Shown: one piece after another, positions 8,888-17,582 of the stretch
How positions within the stretch are numbered: the first letter of the stretch is position 1
Layout: every line of letters starts with the position of its first letter
NCBI GenBank assembly: GCA_029688825.1
Contig: JARUKX010000014.1
Coordinates: 1-64,000 of the forward strand
Length of the DNA: 64,000 bases
DNA from: Haloarculaceae archaeon H-GB1-1
GTDB taxonomy: Archaea > Halobacteriota > Halobacteria > Halobacteriales > Haloarculaceae
Reading direction: 5' to 3'
Program-made: the position numbers and the translations under genes
The notes under the pieces: generated by a model
The model's input: only the letters and a program-made list of their open reading frames with translations
What the model was told of the DNA's origin: nothing
Database searches by the model: none

Positions 8888-8914
8888 TTTTCACTCTGGA
8901 CGAGGGGTGTGTGT
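8888..8914 (+). repeat. Origin recognition box
   Basis: TTTTCACTCTGGACGAGGGG followed by TGTGTGT. It is the inverted partner of the box at 8338. Confidence 0.85.
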
Positions 8915-9056
8915 CCCCCCACCTCCAACCGATTTCACTGCGGAGCAAGAGACGCGGGATCCGCAGGGTATCGGGCGATCTTTTCGAAAGTGGACCTCTA
9001 CTGATACGTGGACCCATTCGTACCACTTGCGTTCGGGTAAGGAGCAATTATCCAGC

Positions 9057-9080
9057 TTTCACTCTTGACGAGGGGTGTCC
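9057..9080 (+). repeat. Origin recognition box
   Basis: TTTCACTCTTGACGAGGGGT followed by GTCC. Same orientation as the next two copies. Confidence 0.8.
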
Positions 9081-9123
9081 GTTCGACTCACATCTGCCCG
9101 TATCGTTGACCGGTAACCGTCGA

Positions 9124-9147
9124 TTACACTCTTGATGAGGGGTGGGG
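9124..9147 (+). repeat. Origin recognition box
   Basis: TTACACTCTTGATGAGGGGT followed by GGGG. It starts 67 bp after the previous box. Confidence 0.8.
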
Positions 9148-9178
9148 ACTGGTCGTCGATGCGGTCGGATAATCGCAA

Positions 9179-9202
9179 TTACACTCTTGACGAGGGGTGT
9201 GG
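9179..9202 (+). repeat. Origin recognition box
   Basis: TTACACTCTTGACGAGGGGT followed by GTGG. It starts 55 bp after the previous box. Confidence 0.8.
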
Positions 9203-9403
9203 CCAGTTGTTCGGACAGGGAGGACGAAACGTTCTTGCACTGCTGAAAACAGCACCGCGTGTGTTCGGACTATCCCGATCGATCGTTCGCCGATGACCCG
9301 GCAAAACGACGGATTGGCGGCCCGTCCAGTCGATTCGTGACTCGAGTCTGGACTTCCATTCCACTCCACGCCGGTTCGACGCAGTCTGACGCGAGCACGC
9401 GGA

Positions 9404-9418
9404 TTTCACTCTTGACAC
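9404..9418 (+). repeat. Degenerate origin box
   Basis: TTTCACTCTTGACAC matches the left half of the box; the G-run half is missing. Confidence 0.5.
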
Positions 9419-9479
9419 CGCTCTCTGCCGAATACCGAACTCGACGGTAATGACGGCTCTTCCGGCCCGATACGGCACC

Positions 9480-9501
9480 TTACACTCTACACGAGGAGGG
9501 G
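9480..9501 (+). repeat. Degenerate origin box next to the orc1/cdc6 promoter
   Basis: TTACACTCTACACGAGGAGG resembles the box with changes in the middle. It abuts the TATA box of orc1/cdc6, a good place for autoregulation. Confidence 0.5.
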
Positions 9502-9510
9502 ATAATTATA
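9502..9510 (+). promoter_or_regulatory. TATA box for orc1/cdc6
   Basis: ATAATTATA ends 27 nt before the ATG at 9537, which fits leaderless transcription and favours that start over the ATGs at 9450 and 9510. Confidence 0.6.
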
Positions 9511-9536
9511 TGAAGGGTCCGGACGGAGAAGCGTAC

Positions 9537-10808
9537 ATGTCCGACGACCCCACCCAGCTGTCAGATTTCAACGACCGGTTCGAGGATCCCTCCGACGATC
9601 CACTGTTCAACTTCGACGGGGACGATCCGGACCACGCACACATCTTTCAGCGGAAGGAACTCCTGAAGGTGGGGCACGTTCCGGAGAGTGCACGCATCGT
9701 CGGGCGCGACGAGGAGATCGAATCGGTTGCCGCCGAGCTCCGGCCGCTCGTTCGGGGAAACCCCCCGAACAACGTCATGATATACGGGAAGACGGGGACG
9801 GGAAAATCGCTGGTGGCGCGGCACGTGACCGAACGAGCGTGTCGTGCCGCACGGTCACAGGGCGAATCCGTCGGGACGGCCTACGTCGATTGCGCACAAC
9901 ACAACACGCAGACGCGCGTCGCGCGTTCGATTACCCGGACGCTCAACGACGACCGGACCGATCTCGAGATTCCGCGGGCCGGTATCGGCAGCGGCGAGTA
10001 CTACGACTATCTCTGGGAGATTCTCGACGTACTCTACGACTCGGTGCTCATCATCCTGGACGAGGTGGATCGGCTGGAGAACGACGACGTCTTGATGCAA
10101 CTCTCGCGGGCACGGGAGTCGGGAAAGGCCGAATCGCATCTGGGGGTCATCGCCATCAGCAACAAGATCGAGTATCGCGACCAGCTCAACGAACGGGTCA
10201 AGAGCAGCCTTCGCGAGGAGGAGTTCGTCTTCCAGCCGTACAACGCGAACCAGCTCCGCGAGATCATGGACCACCGGCGAGACGCGTTCCACGACGGTGT
10301 GCTGACAGACGACGTCATCCCGTTGACGGCGGCGTTCGCGGCGCAGGAACACGGCGACGCCCGGAAGGCGATCGAGATCCTTCGACACGCGGGCGAACTG
10401 GCCGAACGGCACGCTGACGAACGGGTCACCGAGGAACACGTCCGAGACGCACAGGAGTGGGCCGAGATCGACCGGTTCGAGGAGCTACTCCGTGGCTCGA
10501 CGACGCAGGTGAAGTTCATCCTCTACGCGCTCGCCATGCTGACCGAGGAGCGCGACACCGACGAGTTCTCGACGAGCCAGATCTACGAACGCTACACGGA
10601 GACCGCCGAGCGACTCGACGCGTCGGTACTCAGCGAGCACCGCGTGTACGAACTGCTCAAAGAGCAGGCGTTTCTCGGCGTCGTCGAGTCGACGCGGACT
10701 GGCGGTGGGCGGGGACAGGGCAGTTACCTCGAACATCGACTCGTCCAGGACACCGGCATCGTCCTGAAGTCAGTGCTTCGAGACAGCCGACTGAGTGATC
10801 TGAAGTAA
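9537..10808 (+). CDS. orc1: Orc1/Cdc6 replication initiator
   Basis: A 423-residue AAA+ ATPase that binds origin boxes and starts replication. It has Walker A GKTGTGKS (84-91), Walker B LIILDEVD (171-178), a sensor-1 region VIAISNK, and a C-terminal winged helix (about 320-420) for DNA binding. Length and layout match archaeal Orc1/Cdc6. The start at 9537 is chosen because the TATA box lies 27 nt upstream; the ATG at 9510 overlaps that box. The gene sits at the edge of the origin it presumably serves. A degenerate origin box touching its promoter suggests autorepression. Confidence 0.93.
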   Translation: MSDDPTQLSDFNDRFEDPSDDPLFNFDGDDPDHAHIFQRKELLKVGHVPESARIVGRDEEIESVAAELRPLVRGNPPNNVMIYGKTGTGKSLVARHVTERACRAARSQGESVGTAYVDCAQHNTQTRVARSITRTLNDDRTDLEIPRAGIGSGEYYDYLWEILDVLYDSVLIILDEVDRLENDDVLMQLSRARESGKAESHLGVIAISNKIEYRDQLNERVKSSLREEEFVFQPYNANQLREIMDHRRDAFHDGVLTDDVIPLTAAFAAQEHGDARKAIEILRHAGELAERHADERVTEEHVRDAQEWAEIDRFEELLRGSTTQVKFILYALAMLTEERDTDEFSTSQIYERYTETAERLDASVLSEHRVYELLKEQAFLGVVESTRTGGGRGQGSYLEHRLVQDTGIVLKSVLRDSRLSDLK

Positions 10809-11008
10809 CGCTCGGTGGCCGAACAGCAGTGATCGGGACGTCCGATGAGGTCTGGATAGTTATAGATGCGTGTACTTCGACCGCAGAATTGTCATTACAA
10901 CCCGCCGCTTTGTTGCGGTTACGTCTGCTTACTGACGGAAACGGCTTAATAACTAAGGCTCACTCGTCACCCATCGTCTTGCAGGGAACGTGGTGTCTAA
11001 CGGACCGA

Positions 11009-11386
11009 ATGAGTGAACGAACTATCACTTCCACCTACGAGAGCATGACTACTGAAGCGGCCGCCGACCAGGACCTGCAGACGGTTCTGGAGGTACTGAC
11101 GAGTCAGACCAGCCGGACGATCCTCGAGGCATTGAGCGAACAGCCGATGTCCGCGAGTGAAATATCTGATGAGTTCGATATCCCGCGTTCGACCGTCTAC
11201 CGGAAGCTCGACGACCTGGTAGAGGTCTCGCTCGTCGAACAGTCGGAGCGACTTCGGGGAGACGGCCATCACGAGAGTCTCTATCAGCGCAAGGAGGAGA
11301 TCGTCCTCGGGGTCGTGGCTGATCAGTCGAGCGTCAAACTCCGTCGATTCGCGTCGGGTCCCGAGACGTCGAATGGTGAGCTGTAG
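11009..11386 (+). CDS. Winged-helix regulator (ArsR-like HTH)
   Basis: A 125-residue protein with a clear winged helix at about residues 25-90: LQTVLEVLTSQTSRTILEAL, MSASEISDEFDIPRSTVYRKLDDLVEVSLVEQSE. This is the fold of haloarchaeal ArsR-type regulators without metal cysteines. I take the ATG at 11009; an ATG at 11045 is also possible. A TATA-like TTAATAAC near 10954 would give a short leader. It is a single gene downstream of orc1/cdc6, and its target is unknown. Confidence 0.72.
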   Translation: MSERTITSTYESMTTEAAADQDLQTVLEVLTSQTSRTILEALSEQPMSASEISDEFDIPRSTVYRKLDDLVEVSLVEQSERLRGDGHHESLYQRKEEIVLGVVADQSSVKLRRFASGPETSNGEL

Positions 11387-11514
11387 TCAGTCCATTGACC
11401 GCTCTCCCTTCCGCCCGGCAGCGATGGGGGATGGCCATCTTCGGGGCCACCATCCTGCGGGGACTGTCACTTCGAGCGTCTCGGCCTCCCGTGTCTGTCG
11501 TGACGGGCCTCGAA

Positions 11515-11523
11515 GATTTATTA
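11515..11523 (+). promoter_or_regulatory. TATA box for the small gene at 11548
   Basis: ATTTATTAG ends 25 nt before the ATG at 11548, consistent with a leaderless mRNA. Confidence 0.5.
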
Positions 11524-11547
11524 GGCCGTCACGCGTCTTTCTTTGTG

Positions 11548-11694
11548 ATGGCTCAACAAATCACACTCGACGACGAGCTGCACTCCCGGCTCGAAAAGCA
11601 CCTCGAAGAAGACGAATCGATTCCCGAGTTCGTCGAGGAACTGCTGAACATCTACGAAAGCGACCGATTCATCCAGGAAGGGTACTCCGAATAG
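11548..11694 (+). CDS. Small antitoxin-like protein (DUF7557 type)
   Basis: A 48-residue acidic protein, MAQQITLDDELHSRLEKHL and onward, with an N-terminal strand followed by two helices. This is the layout of ribbon-helix-helix and VapB-type antitoxins and of the small haloarchaeal DUF7557 family. A TATA box at the leaderless distance supports the start. No toxin gene lies next to it, so a toxin-antitoxin role is unsupported. Confidence 0.65.
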   Translation: MAQQITLDDELHSRLEKHLEEDESIPEFVEELLNIYESDRFIQEGYSE

Positions 11695-11916
11695 GCGACG
11701 CTCCGGGAGTGGTCGAACGCTTCCGAATCTGGAAACCCAGGGAGAGCCGTTGCGATGAACACGGCCGAGATGCTTCTTCAAAGAGGGCGTCCTCGTGGGG
11801 TACGTCGCACTTACTGCCCTGACGCGCGTGGCTGGTGAGGATAATCCCGTCATTACAATGTGGTGGACGAGCCGACCTACAGTCGTCGATGCCGCTAATC
11901 CAGCTCGTCAGTACTC

Positions 11917-12297
11917 ATGTCCCTATTCGAGGCCCCCTCCGATAGCGCTGCCGACGAAACAGTTTTCGAACGCTACACTCGGCAGGCGTTAGCTGTAGCC
12001 ACCGATCTCGAACGCGAGTTGTGGGTACTCGTCCTCTTGTTGACCGGTGCCGACGTCGCGCTGACCGTCTACGGCCTCCAGCTGGGCTTTCAGGAACTGA
12101 ATCCCGTTGCAGTCTACATGCTCGAACAGGCGGGCGTGTACGGTCTCGGGTTCCTGAAGGCAGTCGTACTGGCGTTCGCTGGCGTCTACTGGATCGTCTT
12201 GCCGAGACGGTTCGGGCCACTCGTTCCGCTCGGTATCGCCATCCCGTGGTTCGCTGCCGTGAGTGTCAACTCGCTACTCATCCTCCAGACGCTGTAG
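11917..12297 (+). CDS. DUF5658-like membrane protein
   Basis: A 126-residue protein with a soluble N-terminus of about 30 residues and three membrane helices (LWVLVLLLTGADVALTVYGL; the segment around VYGLGFLKAVVLAF; and the C-terminal one). The pattern ADVALTVYGLQLGFQELNP (D-T-x-G then E-x-N-P) is typical of the DUF5658 family of unknown function. Its 3' end overlaps the convergent UPF0058 gene by 24 nt. Confidence 0.68.
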   Translation: MSLFEAPSDSAADETVFERYTRQALAVATDLERELWVLVLLLTGADVALTVYGLQLGFQELNPVAVYMLEQAGVYGLGFLKAVVLAFAGVYWIVLPRRFGPLVPLGIAIPWFAAVSVNSLLILQTL

Positions 12298-12543
12298 GGT
12301 ATCCCCGCTCCAGTTCCGCTCGGACGACTGTTCACTCCGCTCAGAGAGCCCTCCCTCGATACCGGTCAGCAAGGCGCTGATGGCGCTGTGGTGGTGCGCC
12401 TTCTTCGAGTGGATCATCTGTGGCGTCACGCCGAGCGCATCGTACTGCTCGAAGGTTCCATCTTCCGACTCCTGTGACTCGAACATCTCCTGTCGAATCA
12501 ACACCAGGAGGGAGTGGAGGTACACGAGTTCATTCTTTCTCAT
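12274..12543 (-). CDS. UPF0058 family protein
   Basis: A 89-residue protein starting MRKNELVYLHSLLVLIRQEM, with YDALGVTPQMIHSKKAHHHS and ISALLTGIEGGL. These are the conserved blocks of haloarchaeal UPF0058, an all-helical family of unknown function. An upstream ATG at 12600 would add 19 residues outside the family, so I take 12543. It overlaps the end of the convergent membrane-protein gene. Confidence 0.8.
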   Translation of the reverse strand: MRKNELVYLHSLLVLIRQEMFESQESEDGTFEQYDALGVTPQMIHSKKAHHHSAISALLTGIEGGLSERSEQSSERNWSGDTLQRLEDE

Positions 12544-13726
12544 GGTCCATACACTCCTGTATGTGGCTACATACCAAAACGAGTGTCGGTCACTTATCAA
12601 CGTGGAGATACCTCGGCGTCAAGCGACCAGAACCGGTGCTCGGTGAGAGTTTCGCCCAGTCTATTGCCACTGGTCGTTTCGGTATCCGGGCCCTCTATCA
12701 GATGTGAAATAGGCGCCTTATCCCGACCAACGGTTTCGATAACTGTGGTATGAGTAGCCTACGAATTACACTACTATGCATGTAATAACTGGTCGAGAAT
12801 CTCGTTACCACTGTGGTAGTAACGTCCTATCTGTCTGGCACTCTCTCCCAGTAGCATCGGACTAACACGGTCTGAAAACTCGCTGCGCGACCGATCTGGC
12901 CGACTGCCTCAAGTCGAGTTCGTTCTGCCGTTAGACTTATGCTTATAGAGGGTGTGTGTATCATTCACAACCTGATGAGGAATCCACCCCTGCGGTCCGC
13001 CGTATAGATGGACTCTGATGTACGCACTGGTAGTTCGGTGAAACCTGGTCACCGCCGGTCCGCGGCTTCGACAGGCGGTACTCGATCAGAGGCGATTTCC
13101 GACCGACCCATCGAATCCAAACGTCGGGACGATGTCGTCCATCGTGTCTCCGTGCCCCGTCACACAGCGCGGACCAGTACTCCCCCTGTGCTGGATGGCA
13201 CCGCTCCACTCGACGACCGTTCGGCGACGGCACACGTATCCTCCCCCATCAGGATTCGTCGCGCCTCGCCGTTGCTGGACGCTCGTCGAATCGTCACCGA
13301 CGTCGATGTGAGGTTCGGTTGCGTCTCCGACGCCGGAACGCTTCCAGAACCCTCGATTCCGAGGGATTTCCGGTACTCCCGTTCGGTTTCCCCTGACCGA
13401 CCGCTCCATGAATCCTCTGACACGGGTGGCCTCCCCTGGTCATCCGGCGGACTCATCGAACGCTCACCCTGATCGACTGTCGCTCCCCCGGTGACCAGGC
13501 ACCAGAGAACTACCAGTGCAACGCCGGTTCTTTCGCAGTATCCCCGCCTAGCGACAGCTAGCGGTGGTCTCGGCGTGGATGCAGTCCAATGAGAACGGTC
13601 CCCGGGATATATTCCCCCTGGGACCTAACCCACGACCGTCACTCGTCGGCTGGACGCCGACACCAGCACGGCGAGGTATACCACTGCGGCTTCGGGCCGC
13701 GTTTGCGCACACAACCGAACGCAACG
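12544..13726. other. 1.2-kb interval without a supported gene
   Basis: Open frames exist on both strands but are basic, proline/serine-rich and unlike the acidic haloarchaeal proteome. TATA-like motifs occur, such as TTATGCTTATAGAGG near 12938 and GATATATTCCCC near 13606. An unannotated RNA or a long leader for the TFB gene is possible. I can support neither. Confidence 0.4.
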
Positions 13727-14722
13727 ATGACAACACACCAAGAAACGACCCGGCCGACCGACGAGAGCGTCGACGACGGGCGGCGGGCCACCAAGCGAGC
13801 ACCACCCAGGGAACGGACGGACACCTGTAGCGAATGCGGGTCCGACGCCATCGTCAAGAGCGAGGACCTCGGCGAGCGGGTCTGCCAAGATTGCGGGCTC
13901 GTACTCGAAGAGGAGGCGCTGGACCACGGTCCCGAGTGGCAGGCGTTCACGCCCGAAGAACAGCGGGAACGATCCCGGGTCGGGCGACCGACGACCCTGA
14001 CCATCCACGACAAGGGACTGACCACCGAAATCGACTGGCAGAACGTCGACGCCGGTGGCCAGCAACTGGACGCCGAGGGACGCAAACGCGCCCAGCGCCT
14101 GCGAACCTGGCAGACGCGAATCCGAACGCAGAACCAGAACGAGCGGAACCTCCAGCACGCGCTCGGCGAACTCCATCGGATGGCGAGTTCGCTGGACATC
14201 CCCTACGACGTTCGGGAGATAGCGGCCGCCATCTACCGGCGTGCGCTGGAGGAGGGAATGCTACCCGGCCGCTCCATCGAGGGCATCGCCACGGGGGCAC
14301 TGTACATCGCGTGCAGGCAAAAAGAGATTCCCAGAAGCCTCTCGGAGTTCGTCGAGGTATCCCGCGTCGAGCGGCGCGAGATCGCTCGTGCCGAGCGGTA
14401 CCTCGTTCGGGAACTCGACCTCGACGTGATGCCCGCGAACCCGGTGACGTATATCCCCCGGTTCTGCTCGTCGCTCGACGTGCCGGCCGACGTTCAGCGT
14501 ACGGCTCGCGAAATCGTCGAGGTGACGACGGACGCAGGCCTGCACTCGGGCAAGTCCCCGCCAGGATTTGCCGCCGCCGCGGTCTACCTCGCTGCCGGCT
14601 TCCACGACTTCGAGTTGACGCAGCAGGACGTGGCCGACGCCGCCGGCGTCACAGAGGTAACTATCAGAAACCGGTATCGCGAGCAGATGGACGCCATCTC
14701 GGAGACGGACATCGGCGAGTAG
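13727..14722 (+). CDS. tfb: Transcription initiation factor TFB (TFIIB)
   Basis: A 331-residue TFIIB homologue that bridges TBP, promoter DNA and RNA polymerase. The zinc ribbon is C34-x2-C37 and C53-x2-C56. The B-reader region contains RSRVGRPTTLTIHDKGLTTE. Two cyclin folds span about 130-230 and 232-320, the second with LHSGKSPPGFAAAAVYLAA and a C-terminal HTH (QQDVADAAGVTEVTIRNRYR). The first 30 residues are extra and charged. The ATG at 13727 is chosen to give an ordinary TFB N-terminus. Haloarchaea carry several TFBs with distinct regulons. Confidence 0.93.
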   Translation: MTTHQETTRPTDESVDDGRRATKRAPPRERTDTCSECGSDAIVKSEDLGERVCQDCGLVLEEEALDHGPEWQAFTPEEQRERSRVGRPTTLTIHDKGLTTEIDWQNVDAGGQQLDAEGRKRAQRLRTWQTRIRTQNQNERNLQHALGELHRMASSLDIPYDVREIAAAIYRRALEEGMLPGRSIEGIATGALYIACRQKEIPRSLSEFVEVSRVERREIARAERYLVRELDLDVMPANPVTYIPRFCSSLDVPADVQRTAREIVEVTTDAGLHSGKSPPGFAAAAVYLAAGFHDFELTQQDVADAAGVTEVTIRNRYREQMDAISETDIGE

Positions 14723-14923
14723 CGGTGTGCAGCACGAGCGGAGTCTTCTCCGAACCGCTACGGAAGCGACTACGCCGTACGTGGAGATAGATCGAGGACA
14801 CCGGCGTGCCGGGAGCGTCGTCACCGGCGGATTCGCTCCGGAGTCGGAATCCGTTCCGGGATAGGCGTTTCATAATTGCAGTATCTCCGTTTCATCGAGC
14901 GGTAAAACGCACCTAAACAGAAC

Positions 14924-14930
14924 GTATAAG
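14924..14930 (+). promoter_or_regulatory. TATA box for the DUF7344 gene at 14958
   Basis: GTATAAG ends 28 nt before the ATG at 14958, supporting a leaderless mRNA and that start codon. Confidence 0.55.
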
Positions 14931-14957
14931 TATGGAACTATGCAACCCATCTCTCGA

Positions 14958-15296
14958 ATGACGGATGGACACCCCTCCGATGGCTCATCGTTGCACCGTG
15001 CTGAGACGCTTCGACATCCACGACGTCGGTACACCGTATCGTGCCTCGAACGTCACGAGGCGATGGCACTTCCCGACGTCGCGGACGAGATCGCCGTCTG
15101 GGAGCACGAGGCCTCGATAGACGAGATCGACGCGGACACCGTTGCGTCCATCTACTTTTCGCTGTATCACACCCACGTCCCGAAACTGGAGACTGCAGGG
15201 GTCGTGGAGTATCACCAGGAGGAGGACCTGCTCACGCTCACCGATCGAGGCCGTACCGTGACGAATCGGGGAACCGAGTCGAAGTACGCGCCATGA
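14958..15296 (+). CDS. DUF7344 winged-helix protein
   Basis: A 112-residue protein with the DUF7344 core: LRHPRRRYTVSCLERHEAMA, LPDVADEIAVWEHEA and IYFSLYHTHVPKLETAGVVE followed by YHQEEDLLTLT. This is a haloarchaeal winged-helix domain, probably DNA-binding. The ATG at 14958 is supported by the TATA box; an in-frame ATG at 14940 lies closer to the box. There is no membrane segment. It is convergent with a second DUF7344 gene. Confidence 0.8.
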   Translation: MTDGHPSDGSSLHRAETLRHPRRRYTVSCLERHEAMALPDVADEIAVWEHEASIDEIDADTVASIYFSLYHTHVPKLETAGVVEYHQEEDLLTLTDRGRTVTNRGTESKYAP

Positions 15297-15330
15297 TGGC
15301 CGCGGAAGCTTCGGACTCGGCTCCGCGTAC

Positions 15331-15681
15331 TCAGCGGCGGGCGTGACTGATGGCGAGGTCGCGGATCTGCTTCGTCTGGCTTTCGCCAGGTGCCAGCGAC
15401 ACTGTGTTGGCCTCGGCGTCGTAGTTCACGATACCAGCCCGCTCCATTCGTGGCAGGTGCGACCGGACGAGCGAGGCTCGAATCGACTCTCGGGTGGTCT
15501 GCTCGTCGCCAGCGCGATGCTCCCACGCGAAGAGTGCGTCCACCAGCTCGGAGACAGAAACGTGCGAGTCACGCTCGTAGAGTTCGTAGAGGACGAATCG
15601 ACGACGCCGATGGGCGAGGACCTCGTACAACTCGTCGATTCGGTGTCCATCCTGCTGACTTCCTTGGATACCTTCGTACAT
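15331..15681 (-). CDS. DUF7344 winged-helix protein
   Basis: A 116-residue protein with the DUF7344 core (VLAHRRRRFVLYELYERDSH, LVDALFAWEHRAG, LVRSHLPRMERAGIVNYD). It is soluble, with no membrane segment. A TATA-like GATATAAACC at 15731-15740 (minus-strand GGTTTATATC) would give a leader of about 25 nt. It is convergent with the previous DUF7344 gene, only 34 bp away. Confidence 0.8.
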   Translation of the reverse strand: MYEGIQGSQQDGHRIDELYEVLAHRRRRFVLYELYERDSHVSVSELVDALFAWEHRAGDEQTTRESIRASLVRSHLPRMERAGIVNYDAEANTVSLAPGESQTKQIRDLAISHARR

Positions 15682-15909
15682 GGGTTGGTGCCGTCGGTCG
15701 TCGTCTTACCATCTCTACGTCGTCTGGTGGTTTATATCGTTCCCTACTCGGACAGCCATCGTCGCATCAGCGGCCGAGACGATCGGTTGAAGATAGGTCC
15801 ACGCCAACGGTGCCCACGTCGGACGATGGCGGTGTAACGGTCGAAACGGCCTCAGAAACAGTTATGAACGGTCTGCGCCACACATAGTTCCAGATACGTG
15901 TTTCGGTGA

Positions 15910-15918
15910 ATTTATTAT
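15910..15918 (+). promoter_or_regulatory. TATA box for the HalOD1 gene at 15947
   Basis: TTTATTATA ends 29 nt before the ATG at 15947. Confidence 0.55.
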
Positions 15919-15946
15919 ACTTGAATGAGCAGTTGTGGTGACTGGT

Positions 15947-16240
15947 ATGAGAAAAGGCAGGTCAGAAGGTCTCCAGCGGTCCGTCGAAGAAACGTTCGGA
16001 CGCTCGAAGGAACCCAGTCTCGCAGTCGTGGACGCGCTGGCTTCACTGGAGGGGGATGCACCGCACGAAACAGAGTTCGTTCTCAGTGACTACGTCGATC
16101 CGGAGGCACTCGATGCTCTCTTCTCGGCAGCGGAGTCGAATCGGCGAGTCGTTTCGGTAGAGTTCACTGTGAGGGAATACGCCGTCGTCGTTCGAGGCGA
16201 TGGGACCGTTACCGTCTCGCGGTTGGGGACTGACGTGTAG
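15947..16240 (+). CDS. HalOD1 output-domain protein
   Basis: A 97-residue protein with the HalOD1 signature DYVDPEALDALFSAAESNRR and a final hairpin VEFTVREYAVVVRGDGTVTV. The ATG at 15947 fits the leaderless distance from its TATA box; the alternative GTG at 15935 does not. It stands alone in the regulator island, between DUF7344 and TFB genes. Confidence 0.82.
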   Translation: MRKGRSEGLQRSVEETFGRSKEPSLAVVDALASLEGDAPHETEFVLSDYVDPEALDALFSAAESNRRVVSVEFTVREYAVVVRGDGTVTVSRLGTDV

Positions 16241-16654
16241 TTCCATCGGCACTCGAACACACTTTATCACAGAGAGGTACCGACCAGTACCGGTGGGTGT
16301 CCCGCGCTGGCGTCACCGGGGTGCGTCGTTGGCAGCGGCCTCGGCGACGCCGGTAGCGCCAGCGACTGGATCCCAGAATGATCGGTTTCTTTGGCTCCGT
16401 TCCCCGGCAATCGCCCGCACCGCGTCCTGCATCGCTCACTGGGCGGTGGAGATAACGATGAACCGAAGGCGACAGAGTCCGTGGCTGGAAGGGTGGCGGC
16501 GTCGTCGAGCGTCCGGCGTGGTCCCGACTCGGTGGACGACACGCGATACTGACGACCGCGAATTGGTACCCGAAAGTTAGTCAGATGCTCACACGGCGTT
16601 ACAACCGTCATAACAATACTCGAATCAAACCTCTGCCGATAACGTAACGCGCCA
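16241..16654. other. Intergenic interval upstream of the second TFB
   Basis: About 410 bp. Open frames here are shadows without acidic character. The only feature is an ATAACAAT element near the right end. Confidence 0.4.
16610..16618 (+). promoter_or_regulatory. ATAACAA element upstream of TFB
   Basis: CATAACAATAC, a variant of the glycan-region element, ends 37 nt before the TFB start codon. Confidence 0.45.
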
Positions 16655-17554
16655 ATGCTGGAATCCAAACAGTGCCCGGAATGCGAGGGTGCACAGCTCG
16701 TAACCACGGGTGATGAAGAAGTCGTCTGCGAAGAGTGTGGGCTGGTCGTCGAATCTGACGTGATCGACCGCGGGCCAGAATGGCGAGCCTATACGTCTCA
16801 AGAACGCGATTCGTTGTCCCGTGTTGGTGCGCCACAGACGAAGCTCATGCACGACAAAGGGCTGACGACAGAGATCGACTGGCGAAACAAGGACGCGAAC
16901 GACCGGGCACTCGGTCCAAAACAGCGCGAGAAGACACGCCGACTTCGAACGTGGCAAAAGCGAATTCGGACGCGGGGCAGCAACGAGCAGAATCTCCGGT
17001 TCGCGTTGTCCGAGATCCAGCGCATGGCCAGTTCGCTCGACGTCCCGCGCTCTGTTCGTGAGAGTGCGGCCACCCTGTACAGACAGGCGCTCGTCGAGGA
17101 CCTGCTTCGAGGCCGGTCCATCGAAAGCGTCTCCTCCGCGTGTCTGTACGGGGCCTGCCGGGAGGCAGATATCCCTCGAAGTCTGGAGGAGATGTCGGAG
17201 ATCGCCCGCGTCGAGCGGATCGACATCGGGCGCGCGTATCGGGCAGTGGCAGCCGCGCTCGACCTGGAGTTCGAGCCCATCGATCCGCGACGATTCGTGC
17301 CCCGGTTTGCCTCCCAACTCGACCTGAGCGAGGACGTGCGAACGGACGCCCACTCGATAATCGAAGATTGCACCTCCCGCGGACTCCATTCGGGAAAGTC
17401 CCCGACCGGCGTCGCCGCAGCAGCTCTGTATAACGCCTCGATACGATGTGGCGAGAAACGAACGCAACAGGAGATCGCGGACGTCGCCCACGTTACGACC
17501 GTGACCATCAGGAAGCGGTACCAGGAGCAACGCGAGGTCATCGAGGAGGGCTAG
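16655..17554 (+). CDS. tfb: Transcription initiation factor TFB (TFIIB), second copy
   Basis: A 299-residue TFIIB homologue with zinc ribbon C7-x2-C10 and C25-x2-C28, B-reader (RDSLSRVGAPQTKLMHDKGL), and two cyclin folds (about 105-205 and 208-295). The second fold contains LHSGKSPTGVAAAALYNAS and an HTH ending IADVAHVTTVTIRKRYQ. It is a clear paralogue of the TFB at 13.7 kb but shorter at the N-terminus and diverged in the second cyclin fold, which contacts the B-recognition element. Its own promoter carries an ATAACAA motif. Confidence 0.93.
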   Translation: MLESKQCPECEGAQLVTTGDEEVVCEECGLVVESDVIDRGPEWRAYTSQERDSLSRVGAPQTKLMHDKGLTTEIDWRNKDANDRALGPKQREKTRRLRTWQKRIRTRGSNEQNLRFALSEIQRMASSLDVPRSVRESAATLYRQALVEDLLRGRSIESVSSACLYGACREADIPRSLEEMSEIARVERIDIGRAYRAVAAALDLEFEPIDPRRFVPRFASQLDLSEDVRTDAHSIIEDCTSRGLHSGKSPTGVAAAALYNASIRCGEKRTQQEIADVAHVTTVTIRKRYQEQREVIEEG

Positions 17555-17582
17555 TCGTCCGTCGGCGACGGGTACGAAACGA

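Larger units (their letters stand above)
8338..9502. other. Probable replication origin
   Basis: Seven copies of a box with core CACTCT(T/G)GACGAGGGGTG, two of them degenerate, lie upstream of orc1/cdc6. The two outermost good copies are inverted, one on the minus strand at 8338-8363 and one on the plus strand at 8888-8914, and frame an AT-rich stretch. Inverted origin recognition boxes with a terminal G-run around a DNA-unwinding element, next to an orc1/cdc6 gene, are the established haloarchaeal origin architecture. No gene is supported inside. Confidence 0.88.

Noticed and set aside
11548-11694. Toxin-antitoxin pair
   Set aside because: The small antitoxin-like protein has no toxin gene beside it.
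13008-13472. 154-codon open frame upstream of TFB, with overlapping frames on the minus strand
   Set aside because: Composition rich in Ser, Arg and Pro on both strands, without an acidic bias or recognisable domain.
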